Source of the DNA: Typha latifolia
Taxonomy: Eukaryota; Streptophyta; Magnoliopsida; Poales; Typhaceae
DNA: 64,000 nt
NCBI GenBank assembly: GCA_019914945.1
Contig: CM034108.1
Location: forward strand, 11,472,280-11,536,279
Direction: 5' to 3'
A program made the translations under genes and the position numbers. The notes under the pieces are model-generated. The model did not search any database. It was not told the DNA's origin and was given only the letters and a program-made list of their open reading frames with translations. Shown here piece by piece: positions 13,983-27,018 of the stretch (positions are counted from its first letter, which is position 1; each line of letters opens with the position of its first letter).

Positions 13983-16900
13983 ATGGACGAAACCTTAGCT
14001 TCTGATGCGATCAGGAAGCGCCTCAACCTACAAAGCGAGGTTCTTCTCCTGCTCTTTTTCTCGGCGTTCTTCTTCAAGTGTTTTGTCATCTCTTACTTTT
14101 GTGGAATTTGGCCTTAATTTGAAAGATCTTTGGAAGGAATTGTAGTTAAGGAGTCTATGATCCAGTGTGCGTGGGGATGGAAATGCGATGAGAAAATGGT
14201 CCTCTTGTAGGTGAAGGTGGATGCTTGCGAATTATAGGTAGATTGAGAAGACGGTGAGGAATAATTTACAATGTGAGAGGTGATGCTTTTGTATGAGGTT
14301 AGCTTATGCTAAAAAATGTCCTCCTTTGGCATGGGTCTTCTTGTTTAAGCTCCTATTAAGATTTCATGCCCTTGAAGACAGCTGAGATTGTGAGGGTGGT
14401 TTTAGTCCTAAACCTTGAACAGATGGGTACTTCAATTGCTAATGTTCGTTAGGATGTCATTTGATATTTTTCCAGTTCACAGCGATAAGATTTTATGCCC
14501 TCTCCCTCGAACAATTCTTCTACTTCCGTTATTTCCTTTGACGTCTTTCTCTGTCTGAGTTGTTATATGTAGGATACATTTGTAGTTGATTTAGACTTGG
14601 TATAACTTGACTCTTAGAACTTTCTAGTCTCAGAGACTGTGACCTTATATGATTTATAATTTCTTTAGTTTGACAGAAGATATGGACTGATACAGAATGG
14701 CACTCAAATCTTGCCTTACATGTGCAAATCTTGGTTAACTCATTTAGTCAATTCTTCATAATTCTATCTTTTCAATCGGACTGCCAAAGAATGTAGGTCA
14801 CTAGCCCTCACCAATGTGGGATCTAGGGAAGGCAACACATATACAGCCTTACTTCATTAATAGAGAGGTTGTTTCCATTACAAACTCGTGCCATCAAGGA
14901 CTTGATGAACTACTAGTAAGTGTTACACCAAGTGATACTCTTTCTCAATCAAATTATCTTATGAGGAATGTAAGTCATAAATGAAAATAGAAATGTAGAT
15001 TTATTTGATTAATCAATTTGTTACCGACTAGCTTAAGTGGTTAGGCATTTGTGATTTTTATCTTTTTATATTTGATTAATCAATTAGTTATCAAATACTA
15101 TAAAAGCTTAAGTTGTTAGGCATCTGTGATTTTCATCTTTTTATATTATAACACTCTTTCTCATTTCTAGGCTTAAGATATTTTTATATAAGCTCGGGAA
15201 GCAGACTTGACTTGAATAGGTGAAGGGTTTTTTTAACATTCATTTTATTAAATAGACAAGTTAGGTTTGGCTGGTAGCGAATTTAGGATTTTATGTTCTA
15301 CTGCCATGTTAACTCACCAACTACTCTAAACTGTTACAACACGGTAGCTTTAATTTTTTTATATTCTAACACGGTTTTATATTAGCTCCTACTGACATTC
15401 AGATTCAAGCAAGAATTATGCACATGTCTCCTTAGGTTGCTTTTTCTGCTTGATGATGTGCAAAGTTTGTATGCAAGAGGAATTTAAAGTAATTCTTAGG
15501 GCCCCTTTATTTTTCAAAACGAAGGTATGTTGATATAATTCTTTTTTCTATTAAAAGAATAGGGTTTCTGGGGGTTGCAGGAATGTTTTGTGTTGTATGG
15601 GTTGTTTGAGATATATTTAATATTTTTGGACATGTATTAAATTATATTTAGATGTTGTTTAGGATATCTGCTCTCTCTATCACATAAAATGTGCAGTAAC
15701 ATCTCCAGAAATTCAAATCTTCTTTTATCTACGACACATGTCTTTAATTTCAAAGCGTGATAATGCCGTCGCTGAGACTCAAGTTTGCAGTGCATTTCTA
15801 CTAGGACGTATGTTCATTATCATCTTGAGAATTTTGTTCTTAATTGTTGTGCTAGGTTTTGAAGTGGCTAGTGGATTTTTCCAAAGAGCTGGAAGATAGG
15901 TCAAAGAGTACTGCAGCAGAAATAAATGGACTGTTGGACGAGGCGGGAATTATGGAGATAGACATGAAGAATACTGTTATTTCTTTTAACAATCTTTCGT
16001 ATGATCGGTTCATTGACCATGCAAGTAGTAATCCTGATTCTTAGTTCCCTAATAGTTTGTAGCTTCATATTTCAACAATTTAAAGAATAAGTAAAGTTAG
16101 CTTGTTCACAAGTTACATTACTGAAAATCCGCTTTCACCAAATTCCTTGACCCAGTATTATACATGTCCAATTTGTCATTTGATTTCTGTGTCATGGACA
16201 TAGATGAGTTAGACTACTATGATAGTATGGTTGACAGCAAAGTTTATGCATTATATACTTCTGCCCTAACTTATATGTGCTTAGTACAGATGCCATGGCT
16301 TGTTGACTTTTGCAACTCTTATCCCTTTTTTTGTAGAAGATTAGAATGACCATCGGAGCCTGTTTTCATATTGATTAAGGACATAAAATGTGATAATATT
16401 GTACTTATTATCCTTTGACTCTAAAAGTCTTTTCATTTCTGATTTGCAGAAAGTTTCTGATGAAGATGATATGTCTTCAAATAAGGAGAATAAAGAGGCT
16501 TCAGGTCAACTGCACATCCATGCTCAGGATTATGAACTCGATATCTTACCGAGATATAAGGAAGCTTTATCTTTGGGCCTCACATCTTGTAAGAATCACT
16601 TGGAAAATAAAAGCTGTTCAAGCAGTTCCATTTTTACAGTAAGTTTGTATTACTTGCAAAGGATATCTTTGACTTTTCTTCTAATCTAAAGCACAATAAC
16701 TTGATTTTTCCCTATTTTACCAGTTATTGCCAAGAGACTGCAGACTTTGATGTATAAATCATTAAATTGAGAAATAACTAATAACTAATATAAAGTGATC
16801 ATTCGATATTTGGATTTTGTTTTATCTGATGTATCTGTTTGTAAATATGATACATGTATATCTCAAATACAAAATTGTTCATTTGTTCTAAGACCTGTCA

Positions 16901-19900
16901 GTCAGTAAGTTATATGTGCTCCTCATGACCTCATCTAATTCCACGGATGGCCTTAGGTTCCACTACATAGATTAACATAACTAGGTTGATTATTTGCTTT
17001 TAATTTGTTCTTTGTTGGTACTAGATTTAAGCAGTTCTTACCCCATATGATTTCTATTACTATTTTTAATTTTCTCTACTGTTTTGAATTTTGAAGACTA
17101 TGTCAGCCCACAGTATGCTTCCACATGTTATTGGTTCAGAAGAATATATTCATGATAACACCTGTGGCTTGACAGGTAGGTTTACTTTATCTCGTTAATA
17201 TGCACAAGGTGATTTCCTCATTCTTCCTGAACAAATTTTCTGTTTATGTGATTGAATTCTTGTTTCTTTTATATAAGATGACTTCACATCACCGAACTTG
17301 CCTGATGATTTTAGCTGGGTATGGGAATTCAAAAGTATTTCTTCAGATGCAGAAGCTCCTGATTTATTTGGCTCTCACATGCTTGGGATGCCACATGGTT
17401 TTAACAAGGTCGCTTATGGTTTGCTTTACTGTTATAATATTGGATGGATTTATCATGTCATGTTTTAGAAGTTCTCTTGTTGAATATTTATGTTCATTGA
17501 TGCAGCTATTAGTTTAGAACATAATTACTGAGTGTTGAAATAATTTAAATAAAAAATAACCAATTATTAGTTTATTGCTAATATGGAATGTATCTTGTTG
17601 AATTTACATAATTCTAACAGAAAGGAATAGATCTATCTATGCTGATTATATCCAGCTGATTGACTTAAAAAAATGGAACTTGTTTGCTTATGTTATGCTG
17701 GTACATGGTCATATTTCCTTTCTTTAACTTTTAAGAAGCAATGAAGTTATGTTAGAATGGAACTTATGCTCTTTCTTGCTCGATTACTTTATTGGCACAT
17801 TAGCAGTTAATAACACATACTATCTTGGAGTATGATATTTAATATTTTAGCTATATATTTGGTTATAATTTTAAATACTTATAATTCTAGTTCGATACTT
17901 AGGTATTACCTACTTAATGGAACTAAACTTCCCTTTTACAGAAGCAGAAAGTTGATATGTCCCGTAATAATTAGACTTAAACAGATAAAATATTTGTTTT
18001 GCTAATATTATTTAGACCTAGTCCATTTCAAATCTATTCTCAAGTTAATCTAGGCTCAATCAAAACCTAATAAGTTGACTGGTTGGTAATGTGTTGGTCA
18101 TGAAATGAGAACCAGAGATTAATTTGATCAGGAATGGAGCTAAAATTGGAGCAGTGGCACTTGTTTAAACCCGAATTAACCAGCTGAAAACTAGTTAGGT
18201 CTGTTGTGTGGTCTAGTCCATTAATTTATTCCACAAATCTGGCCCAACAGGGCGAGAAAGAAGCTAACCTATATTCTACTTTTAAAACACTGACTTGGTT
18301 AATGCTAGACTGAACCCTTATCTCACCAGCCTTACTTTGAAAATGGAATGTTCGTCAACTTTGTAAAGTCATAATAGTTTTAAGACATAAGGCCTGACCA
18401 AAATATGATTAACTTGAAAAACCAATACTCCAATAGTTTTTTTCGGGGAAATAATGACGATATTTTGGTCTGGATGGGGTTTGGGTTGTTCCATGCAGAT
18501 ATTCATACTTAACCTTGTTCTGCAATCCACTTATCCATGACACATTTCTGTTTGTCTGCGCAAATCACTAATCCCATCAAAACTGAGGCTTATCTATGAA
18601 TCAAACTGGATGCCAGAGTTTTGAGGCATATCTATGAATCAAACTGGATGCCAGATATCTAGCAAGAATTATGGTTGTTTGGAATGTTTCCACTGATCTA
18701 TCCTGATAGAAAGAAGTTCCTTCCTAGCTTGTAGTAACTGGTAAAAACATTTCAAAGCTTGGACAAAGGAGAAAATAAATATAAGGAAGTAAGAGGAGGA
18801 AGGAGAAGGTATGTGAAACCACCTTATACAATTAATAAGCACTATAAATCATACAACTGTCAATATAATTGTTAGAAAGTTATTCTCAATTTCTCATTAG
18901 ATAGTCACCAACATATCTAACCAATATTTTTAAGAGTCACATGCTCATTATTTTTTTTATTAGTGTTAACCTAGAACTATTATGAAGATGAATAATGTCA
19001 ATACACCATGTGAGATTATGCCCGATTTCTTATAGATAGTAATTCTTAGCAAATATGGGATCTCATTTTAGTATTCATTTGGTTTATGCTAATAATGCTA
19101 GTAGTTTTTCAGCTTTGCTTATACAGCTTTCTTGTTCTGCAGTTTTGATCTTATCTTTTCTGTTTCAGGATGAGACCGAGCCGTTGGTATCTGCTGCATT
19201 AGATTTTAAAGCGATGCTCGAGGCAGCACTTCTTAATCCTTACAAATTTTGTATGTAATTCTTCTTTGTCCTTTAAAATGTTAGTAGATATGCCACAAAA
19301 CATTATGTGACTCCATTCCTAGACTCTTCTTTGCACTAAATAGACATTTTTTTTCTTCTTATTATCAGTAATAAGTTAATTATTTTGTAATATAGCTGCT
19401 TTTTAGTGGTGACCCAAAGTACTGTTTTTTAAGCTTCCTGGTACCTAATATGAACTACTGTAATTATGGATTTTCATTAAATTTTTTATGCTTTTGATGT
19501 TCGTGACGAAGATTGCATCAATGCAGAGACACTAGAGTTCAGACCAGGTAACATAGAAGATATATTCTTCAAAGTTGGAATTCTTGTTATAACATGCACA
19601 TTTTCCAACCTGTACATGTCCTTTTGAACTTCTATAGTCATCTACATTTTAATTCTCCTATTTTATTATTTGAATTCTCTCAGTATTTTAATTGACTATG
19701 CTATGGTTTTATTATTTTATTAAAGGAGTCCAGAACTTATGGTTGTAGATGTTCTGGTTTATTGTCAAAGTTATCTCCATACTTCATAGAAATCTTAACT
19801 ATACTATTTCCATATATCTTGTGTAGATGACGAGGAAAGTGTTTTGGCACATGATGCTTCAACTGATAACAAGACTTCTGCTCAAACAGAAAAGAATGTG

Positions 19901-21299
19901 GTTAGTTTGCATGTTTCCCTGCCTATACTTGTGATTTCTTATTTCTCTTGTTTTTTTATTTCTTTTAATGTTAAAATTTGGGGAACTTATGCAAGAAGAT
20001 GACAACATTTGAAATACTGAAGTTCTGTAAAAAATTAAGCGAACATAGAAGCATGTTTGGTTCATATTGTCATGACTAGAAAATGTCCTTCCCTGAAAAG
20101 ACCTTTATCCATCCACTTCTTTTAATATCTTGGAATCTGGAAAATATTTTCTTTATTTTTATCTTAATATGAGGAAATGCTTTTCTAGATTTTCTTTCTT
20201 CTTAAGCCATTTTTAGGGTCCTTTTTCTTTTCAAGTACTAGAAATGGTAATGAGGAACAGCTTCCAGCAAGTCAGACGTAAGAAAGGTAAATTTTCTTTT
20301 TCTGTTGACATCCTTTGTCCTCATAAACCATGGAAATTTCCATTGTTGCCTAACATACTTTCAAAAATATTTAATTAACTAAAATTTCTGGCAACTTAAT
20401 AGATTATTTTGTAGCTGAGATGCAATGGTGAGATGGAGACAATTTGTAGATTATGGTTATCGAATACTCTAATAAAGTCTTCTTCTATCTTTAGAGGAAC
20501 TTTTGTAGGGTTGCTCCTAACTTGGGTAAGTAAAAAGTATTTAATGTAAGGTCAAGTGTTGGCATTTCTTTTCCTAAGACTTCCTCTTATGTTTCCCCTC
20601 CCTCTTAAGGTACCTTCTCCCTTAATAATCACTCCTTGAGACCTTTGTGTTGTACTCTGGACATCCTAATCAACAGTTCAGTGCTATTTGTAAGATTTGT
20701 TAACCTTATGTGATAAATATTTATTCACAAGTTAATTGCTGGCAATTGTTACTCAACAAACTTACAGAGGTATAAATGAGTTCTGGTGTCTGGAAAGCAA
20801 ATTTGATTAGTACTAGTTATTGTATTTTTTTAGCTTCTGTATTATTATCTCTAAGTTAATTGCTGATGAATGACAGAATACAGTTATGTCAAGAGGGCAA
20901 GAAGATGTTTCATCTGATAGTTTCCAACAAGAAGATGTTAAAGAGGAGGGCCTGACTTACGCCAAATATCCAGAAGGTCATGCTCATGAGCTCTATCCTG
21001 GGTTGATCACAGAGAGCCTATTTGATGCAGAGGATGAGCCCGTCTCTCTTGATCAAAAGGAGTCTGCTGACATGTCTGCCTCAACGTCGTGTTCCACATC
21101 TCAGGGTGAAGGCACAGTTGATTCTGCTATCCCCGCTGAAAGCACTCTCTCAAGAAATGATCAATTTTCTACTGATCCTAGCAAGATAATAGTACATACT
21201 GGCACTGGCACATTCGTAAGCACTAGTGAGATAGGAGATGGAAAGAAAACACCAGAAGAAAAACCTATTTTACATGAGGACGAATCTTCTGAGGGTTGA
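13983..21299 (+). CDS. FAM21-like protein (WASH-complex subunit head homologue)
   Basis: Nine exons: 13983-14039, 15856-16020, 16450-16638, 17097-17175, 17278-17408, 19169-19250, 19512-19547, 19827-19900 and 20877-21299, about 411 aa. Residues 20-137 resemble the animal FAM21 head: a VLKWLVDFS segment, a helical stretch with EINGLLDEAG, then FNNLSYDRFIDHKVSDEDD, then ELDILPRYKEALSLGL. The same order is found in human FAM21 (FLQEFS, VDGLIRET, NTQFIENRVYDEE, EVDLIPKVQEAVNYGL). In animals the head anchors FAM21 to the WASH complex and the tail binds retromer through LF-acidic motifs. Here the much shorter acidic tail keeps PDLFG (about 191-195) and ESLFDAEDEP (about 317-326). Intron 2 appears to be GC-AG. 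A 3' untranslated region probably runs to about 21.9 kb. Exon structure is solid; the FAM21 assignment is by eye and retromer or WASH binding is inference. Confidence 0.75.
14805..14905 (-). mobile_element. Degenerate Au-type SINE fragment
   Basis: Read on the minus strand it contains GGAAACAACCTCT, then AAGTAAGGCTGTATA, then CTTCCCTAGATCCCACA. These correspond to the Au SINE blocks GGAAACAGCCTCT, GGTAAGGCTGCGTACA and CTTCCCCGGACCCCGC. The tRNA-like head and 3' tail are eroded. It lies in intron 1 of the FAM21-like gene. Confidence 0.5.
16021..16449 (+). other. Probable GC-AG intron (intron 2 of the FAM21-like gene)
   Basis: Exon 2 ends ...GACCAT and is followed by GCAAGT, the consensus of GC-type donors. 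The acceptor is TTTGCAG at 16443-16449. Joining here gives FIDH-KVSDEDD, which matches the family. The nearest GT donor, four bases further in (16025), shifts the frame and reaches a stop within a few codons. Confidence 0.65.
18583..18658 (+). repeat. Two-copy 38-bp tandem duplication
   Basis: The unit contains TATCTATGAATCAAACTGG followed by ATGCCAGA. It occurs at 18591 and again at 18629, nearly identical, in intron 5 of the FAM21-like gene. The period is 38 bp. No function is evident. Confidence 0.85.
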
Positions 21300-22794
21300 A
21301 CCTCTGTACCACATGAACTGAAAGATCATGCAGCAATGTTATCTATTATCCTTGCAATGACAGTGGGGCTGTCTTCACCTCAAAAAGATGACAATGGGGC
21401 TGTCTGTGAAATAATGTGTTGGTTATACACTTTTTCAATAATAGAAGGAAATCTGACTGCAAGGATGAGGAAATAAGGACTCGTGGCCTTTATTTGATGA
21501 TCCGAGTTGCTTGCTGACAATTTCATCGATTAGAGGGTTCATAAACAAGTAATTGCTGTCTTGAACTGCCGACTCACTGAATATATAGACAAGTTGGGAT
21601 TAATGAGGGAGGAGCGACTATCAGAAGCTAACAGTGTCTTGTCTTGACAGGACTGTACCATTCAATTGAACGAGGGGTATGAGCCACAGCTGCCGTTGTA
21701 CTGATAGTTCATTTGCCTTGTAATCTAGACTTGTTAAGTTTGGCTTTCTTCGATTTTGGAATATTTGTCAAAGTCTAATCTTTCATATAGTGCTAGGAAT
21801 TCGGCTTTTAAGTTGGGGTGGGTGCTAACAGGGTGTAATTTTAAGAGTTTATTACTATACTTACATGTACATGTGAAAGGAGTTCAGTTTTATGTTTGAT
21901 ATAACATTCTGGTGATTCCAGCTTCTTCAAACTGTGACCTGCCTACTTGAAACTGTTACCTATTATTTAGTGAAAGGGTTTATAAAATAAAGGGTAAGCA
22001 TTGCAGTACAGTGGTCAGCTCCTATTATTTCTTCATTTTTTTCTCGCTAGATTGTTGTGAAGTACGAATTTGGTCCGCTACGACCCATTTTTACAGAGGA
22101 CCAACCTATATATTGGAATCATTAGCTAGGCAAACTACGGATCTCTTAAACTGATAAAATAATTTAAAAAAGGGGAGATATTTATATTTAACAACATATT
22201 TTTATTATTTGCAGTTTATTTACCCTTTGTATTTTCAATATATGCAAATCATATTTTATACTTCACTAAATATTTGCAGAACATACTTGTCATTAGATCC
22301 ATCGACCAAATCTAATCAAACTCCTAAGTCATCAATTAACTATACTTTGTCATTAGTTCTCAAGAATGTTGAATGGAATGTAGGAATGTCGTTTCAACTG
22401 AGGAGAAGAGAGTTGAAAGCCATGTATGTAGTCTCCCAATTTTTTTGTTCTTCTTCTTCTAACTTTGAGACTTTTGGCTAAAAGGATGAGCATCATTATG
22501 CCTTAGAAGAAGATGTAGATAAGGATATTTTATTAGGCAAATGGTCTGAACTATATAGAATATTTCCTTTTTATGACATTTTCCCTAATCTACCTCAGGG
22601 TGTTCTTCAGATATTTGTAAAATTACAGGACGTAATTTGCAAATATTAAAAGTAGTAGGTATAAACTGTAAATAAATAAAAAGGTAGGGTGTTAAATGTA
22701 GATTTCCCTGAAAAAAAGTAATCCCCCCATTAACGTAACGACGATTCGACAGTCAACAATGGTGGCCGCCTGAGAGCAGAGCGAAAAGAGTGAG
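21300..22794. other. 3'UTR of FAM21-like gene and intergenic spacer
   Basis: The first 500-700 bases are probably 3' untranslated sequence (an AATAAA-like AAAATAAAGGG lies near 21985). The remainder is AT-rich with no coding exon I can support, leading into the next plus-strand gene. Confidence 0.6.
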
Positions 22795-23490
22795 ATGGGA
22801 ATCTTCGAAACGCTCCACTCGACGACGGAGGCTATCCGGGGGCGATTGCCGGACCCAACACCAGCGAAGGACGTTACGGTCTCGGCCGCCAAATCTGTCT
22901 CCGCGGCAGCCGGGAAAGTCGGCGGGGTAGCGTCCGATCTCGGAGCAGTCTACCGTATCTCCGCCGACTACGGGTGGGGGGCCGTCTCCTGGGTTGACCG
23001 CACCGTCCGGGTTGATGGTTCTCGGCGGATTCATGAGGCGATGCCCGATCACGACGGTTGGGAGCGGATCGGACGGACCGCGTGGAGGATTGCCGATCAC
23101 GCCATCGCCGAGGCCACCAGGCCCTACACCGGTGTAGTAATCTCATCTCATCTCATCTAATTTATATAGGGTTTACGAAATTTAGATATCTTAGAAGGAT
23201 CAAAATGCTAAAATGATTCTTTTTTTGAAAAAAAGAAAGGTGGGATTCCGGCTTATAGGTACCTGAGGGAGGAGTGGTCGAAGGGCGGAGAAGTTCGAAC
23301 CCCGCCGGTGAAGGACAAAGCAGTGGAGGAGGAGCTGCAGGCGCTTCGGAAAAGGGTGGAGATCATGGAGGCGTTGGTGAGGGAGGGTGGTGGTGGTGGG
23401 GCCGACAAGGCATCGGAGAAGCCCGAGGACGTGATCAGAGAATTCATGGCGAAGGGATTAAACGTGGTAAGAAAAATGAACAAATCTTAA
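22795..23490 (+). CDS. Unrecognised plant protein, about 195 aa, two exons
   Basis: Exon 1 is 22795-23131 (donor G|GTGTAG) and exon 2 is 23240-23490 (acceptor AAAG|GTGGG). The phase matches and the join reads RPYTG-GIPAYRYLREEW. I do not recognise the family. The N-terminus is MGIFETLHSTTEAIRG, followed by an Ala/Ser/Val-rich stretch (about 30-50), then a Trp- and charge-rich middle (DYGWGAVSWVDR, HDGWERIGRTAWRIADH). The C-terminal third is a predicted amphipathic coiled coil (VEEELQALRKRVEIMEALVRE), a short glycine run, and a basic end (GLNVVRKMNKS). No signal peptide or obvious membrane helix is seen. The GC-rich body contrasts with its AT-rich surroundings, and the ATG at 22795 is the first in frame. 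The acceptor has a weak, purine-broken tract; if unspliced, exon 1 would end at a stop at 23158-23160 (121 aa). The coding call is good; function is unknown. Confidence 0.72.
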
Positions 23491-24234
23491 AAGTGAAGTC
23501 TTCACTTTCTCCCAGCCAGCATAATAATAGCATATAACTGAATTGGGAACTAATATGGCGATAGTAAGTACTGAGTAACTACTGTGGTTTTGGATTGTGT
23601 AATATAATATCACCTTATCCTAGATTGGGTTTGATGACTCGTTATATGGTATTTAATCTAATCTAATCTAATCTAATATATTTGGTGAAGTGCTTGTTAT
23701 GATATCAAAGCAAATCTGTTCCATTTTCCGCCAACTAGAGTTCCAAGTAAAATCTTGTCCATATAGAGCCTAGTAGAAATGCATCCCAGCAAAAATGTTG
23801 TATGTAGAGTAGCAGGAATATTGAACATAGAGAACTAGAGATTACTAACTTACTAACTAGGGAGAAGATAGAGAACAATGTTAGAGATGTGGCTGGATAC
23901 ACAAAATTTGGAGGTCAAATAGAGGTGGTTATGGAGATAGGGGGTTTGCCGCAGACCAGGAGCATATACAACATGAGTCTCTTTAACTATCCGAGATCGA
24001 CGACTGTCATTGTTTTCTGTGTTTGAAAAAGACAAAAGGAAAACCTTCTTCAATCATCAAGTTTGAAGCTAACTAGGTGAAAACAACAGAAGAAGAAAGA
24101 AACAGATTATTAGAGACATGTCCTCCTCTAAATAAAACCACATAATACTGATATCAGAAATATGCCATCTGAATGATGGATTTCAGACTACATCTGAAGG
24201 AAAATAAGGCAGTGTGATGCTTCTGACTTTTGCT
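23491..24234. other. Convergent 3' regions
   Basis: The spacer between the stop of the plus-strand two-exon gene and the stop of the minus-strand TMEM184-like gene probably contains both 3'UTRs. It includes a short CTAAT/ATCTA pentanucleotide tandem run at about 23652-23678. No other feature is seen. Confidence 0.6.
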
Positions 24235-26308
24235 TCAGTCATTCTTCTTCTCAAATTTGGCCCTGTCAGCTCCACTATACGGCGCGGCATTATAAGCATA
24301 CTGCTGGATGACAGAGAAGATAACCATCTCAAGAATTACCAAGACATTCTGAATTGCTTCCTGGATATGCTCTACATCCAACCAGAAATGATGGGATCGA
24401 ATAACTCCTGCAGCAGCTAAGACGTCGAGAGCAATTCCCTGCACAAAACGTTGTTCAACCCTTCAATTTCTTTCCTTTCACAATCGACACGCAAAGGCTT
24501 CTGTTATGTATAAAAATATGCAAGAATATATTCCACATCTCCCACCATTGTTTCAGTCTCAACACAAACAGATTGGCGTTGCTTAGTATGCTGTTAGAGC
24601 AAAATCAATCCAATGGGTGGAATAATGATTGGTTATCTTACTATTTCGAAAATCTATCAGGAAGTTCTCAAAAATCTGAAATAGCTTTCCATGGTACATG
24701 ACAGTGTTTGTTCCTTGTGCTGTTTACCAAGGATCAATCACTTCATCCTTTAACTTTATAATTCTAAAAGTTCATTCAGACCTTGAAATCTATTAAAATT
24801 TAGACATTAGGTGAATGTTAGAAGATCATGAGAAATAAGATGTAAACAAGTACCTGCCAAAAGCAGAAGAAGACAATCCCTTTGATGCAGAGGAACTTTG
24901 CCAGAGGATTATGTGGTGCCAACTCCTTTGCAAACACATGGTAGAAGATAACCAAAGCATATAACGCCACGGAAACTGAAATGTTCAGTATGATGGTGAA
25001 AGTCCAGCTGATCCAACTCGGATACAGTCCGAGAAGCTGAAGTGTTATCATTAGAACAGAACAGATGGGCCGAATGACAACAAATTGCCATGTCCAGTAC
25101 TTAAGAAGCTTCAACGAATGATGATCTAGACGGACAGTATGAGGCTGCATTCCAGATATATCTCTTGATATTAGCAGCTAAGATACAATAACGGAACTAG
25201 TGGAAACTAGAAACTAGTATTGAAATAAACTAGTAACAATCTTCCGTAGTTAACAGGACTGAGCAATTCTTCTTGGGAATAATGATGATTCTTTACATGA
25301 ATGTAAGAGCTAGACAGCATTTGATAGACAGATTAGATATCTTGAACCCAGCAGCCATCTTTTAAACTCAAGATATGAAATGTTGCACAAAATTAACGTC
25401 ACCTTTTGCGGGCTGAAGCACCTGCACGGTTCATAGATTTCTTAACGGAGTAGGATGAAGTAAACATCTATAAAAAGGGGAAGTTTCAGACATAGATGGA
25501 AACTGTTAAATACACAAGCCCATGATTGACGAAGGAGCAAATTTGGTATAAAAGTTGAGGAACATAACACCCAATTCATGTGGCTGAATGCCTACCACAA
25601 TGTTATACTCATTAGTCAATTGATTGCAATCTAAACATCAGCTCTACAACCAACTAATTCTTGAACAATGCCATGGTTCAGAAGGTATCCTTGCCCAAAA
25701 GTTTATGATATCTTCTCCTAAAAAAAAGACTTTCCCATCCATTTTTAGCACTCTATTCATATAAATGTTGTAAAAAAAAGGTGGGCATCTATTTTTATCA
25801 TACTTTTGAGATTGAAACATACCAGGAAAAGAGAGAAAGGGAAAGAGTGATGAATCTCCCTTCCTTTGATTTCGTCAGGAACTATATTCTTACTGATAGA
25901 GATATTTAAATAGCTATACATCAATGCCATGAACTTAGCAATCACCTGCGCATAATAAAAGGAGTAGATAAAGAAATTTATCCGGAAGTCTTCAGAAATA
26001 ATATGCATACATCAAATGCTCTAGTTTAGAAAAATGTGGCTCACCAGTGCCTCATAACATTCTTTAATAGAGTCTAAGAATGTGAAGAAAACTTCACTTC
26101 CTTGGATGTCTAGCAAACCAGCAAAGGAATCAATGGCATACAATGGAGCCATTAGTATGATGACAATTATAGCCTTCTGTTCCTTTGGATTTTTCCAATG
26201 GAAGAGATGGTGCGATATCAACTGTACTGTAAAAAGAATCGAGAGTACCACACAGCATGTTGTCCCTAGCAGAGTCAGAGTCTTGGGATCCATTCTAGTT
26301 AAATCCAT
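24235..26308 (-). CDS. TMEM184/LAZ1-like transmembrane protein (DUF300)
   Basis: Member of the DUF300 / organic-solute-transporter-alpha-like family (plant LAZ1 and TMEM184 homologues, endomembrane multi-pass proteins; the transported substrate is not established). Coding exons: 26045-26308, 25823-25945, 24854-25144 and 24235-24438, in consistent phase, giving 293 aa. Features in order: a helix in TLLGTTCCVVLSILFTV; IIVIILMAPLYAIDSFAGLL; the family signature DSIKECYEALVIAKFMALMY; NIVPDEIKGREIHHSFPFSLF after the loop; a WQFVVIRPICSVL helix; two further helices; and CIKGIVFFCFWQGIALDVLAAAG. About seven membrane segments are expected. It ends in a hydrophilic AKFEKKND tail. The coding start at 26308 directly follows an acceptor (CCCCAG), so there is an upstream non-coding exon ending at 26946. 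Length is normal for the short plant members. Confidence 0.92.
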
Positions 26309-26945
26309 CTGGGGAAAAAAAATGGTTTATTCATCAGGAAGTAGAACTGCAATGTGTAGCCATATCAGAATCTTAAGATATATGAAGAATTAACAGTAAC
26401 AACTGCACACCAAGCACAAGAAGGGTACAGGTAACATAGCCTATTTTTTACATTCCTAGCAATGGGTTTAAAGCTCTGATGAAGATAATCCACTCTTAAA
26501 CTTAGATCAATCTAAAAGTAACAATAAGCGTGAAACATTGTTAGTTAATCCAAAAGCACAGATTTTTCATTGACTGAGACTTTGAATCACAATGCGGTCA
26601 AGAATCATCAAGGACACATTCTATCTTCGGATCATGATGAAGAAGAAGAATTTTCGGGCACATTTCCATCATTCATCTCGGCTTCCAAAAACTAACCAAG
26701 GCCGTTATGGCTACTACATGTTAGTAAATAAGTCTAAGGAAAGAATCCAACTGAGGCCCCTAAAACCAAGGCAAAACCCAACCCAACACGATCAATCTCT
26801 ACAAAATACACACCTTGTGGCTATTTTCTCTTCTTCAGTTCAATGCGTAGCAAAATAAAAAGTCTTTCTGGAATAAAAAGCAAAGAAAAAGATGAAGAAA
26901 TCATACACTGATTCCAGTACGCGATAAATAAACGACACTACTTAC

Positions 26946-26985
26946 CAGAAGAGAGATAGAATAGAGGTTGGTAGGTGAAATGGTG
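26946..26985 (-). other. 5'UTR exon of the TMEM184-like gene
   Basis: On the minus strand a CT-rich leader ends CTCTTCTG followed by the donor GTAAGT at 26945-26940. It would splice over a 0.64-kb intron to the acceptor just before the ATG at 26308. The upstream limit is only estimated, from the TATA-like box near 27015. Confidence 0.5.
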
Positions 26986-27010
26986 GTCGTGGCTTGCTAA
27001 CAAACCGGAT

Positions 27011-27018
27011 ATTTTATA
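27011..27018 (-). promoter_or_regulatory. TATA box of the TMEM184-like gene
   Basis: TATAAAAT on the minus strand, about 65-70 bases upstream of the donor of the 5'UTR exon, so at the right distance for a transcription start near 26985. Positional inference only. Confidence 0.45.
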
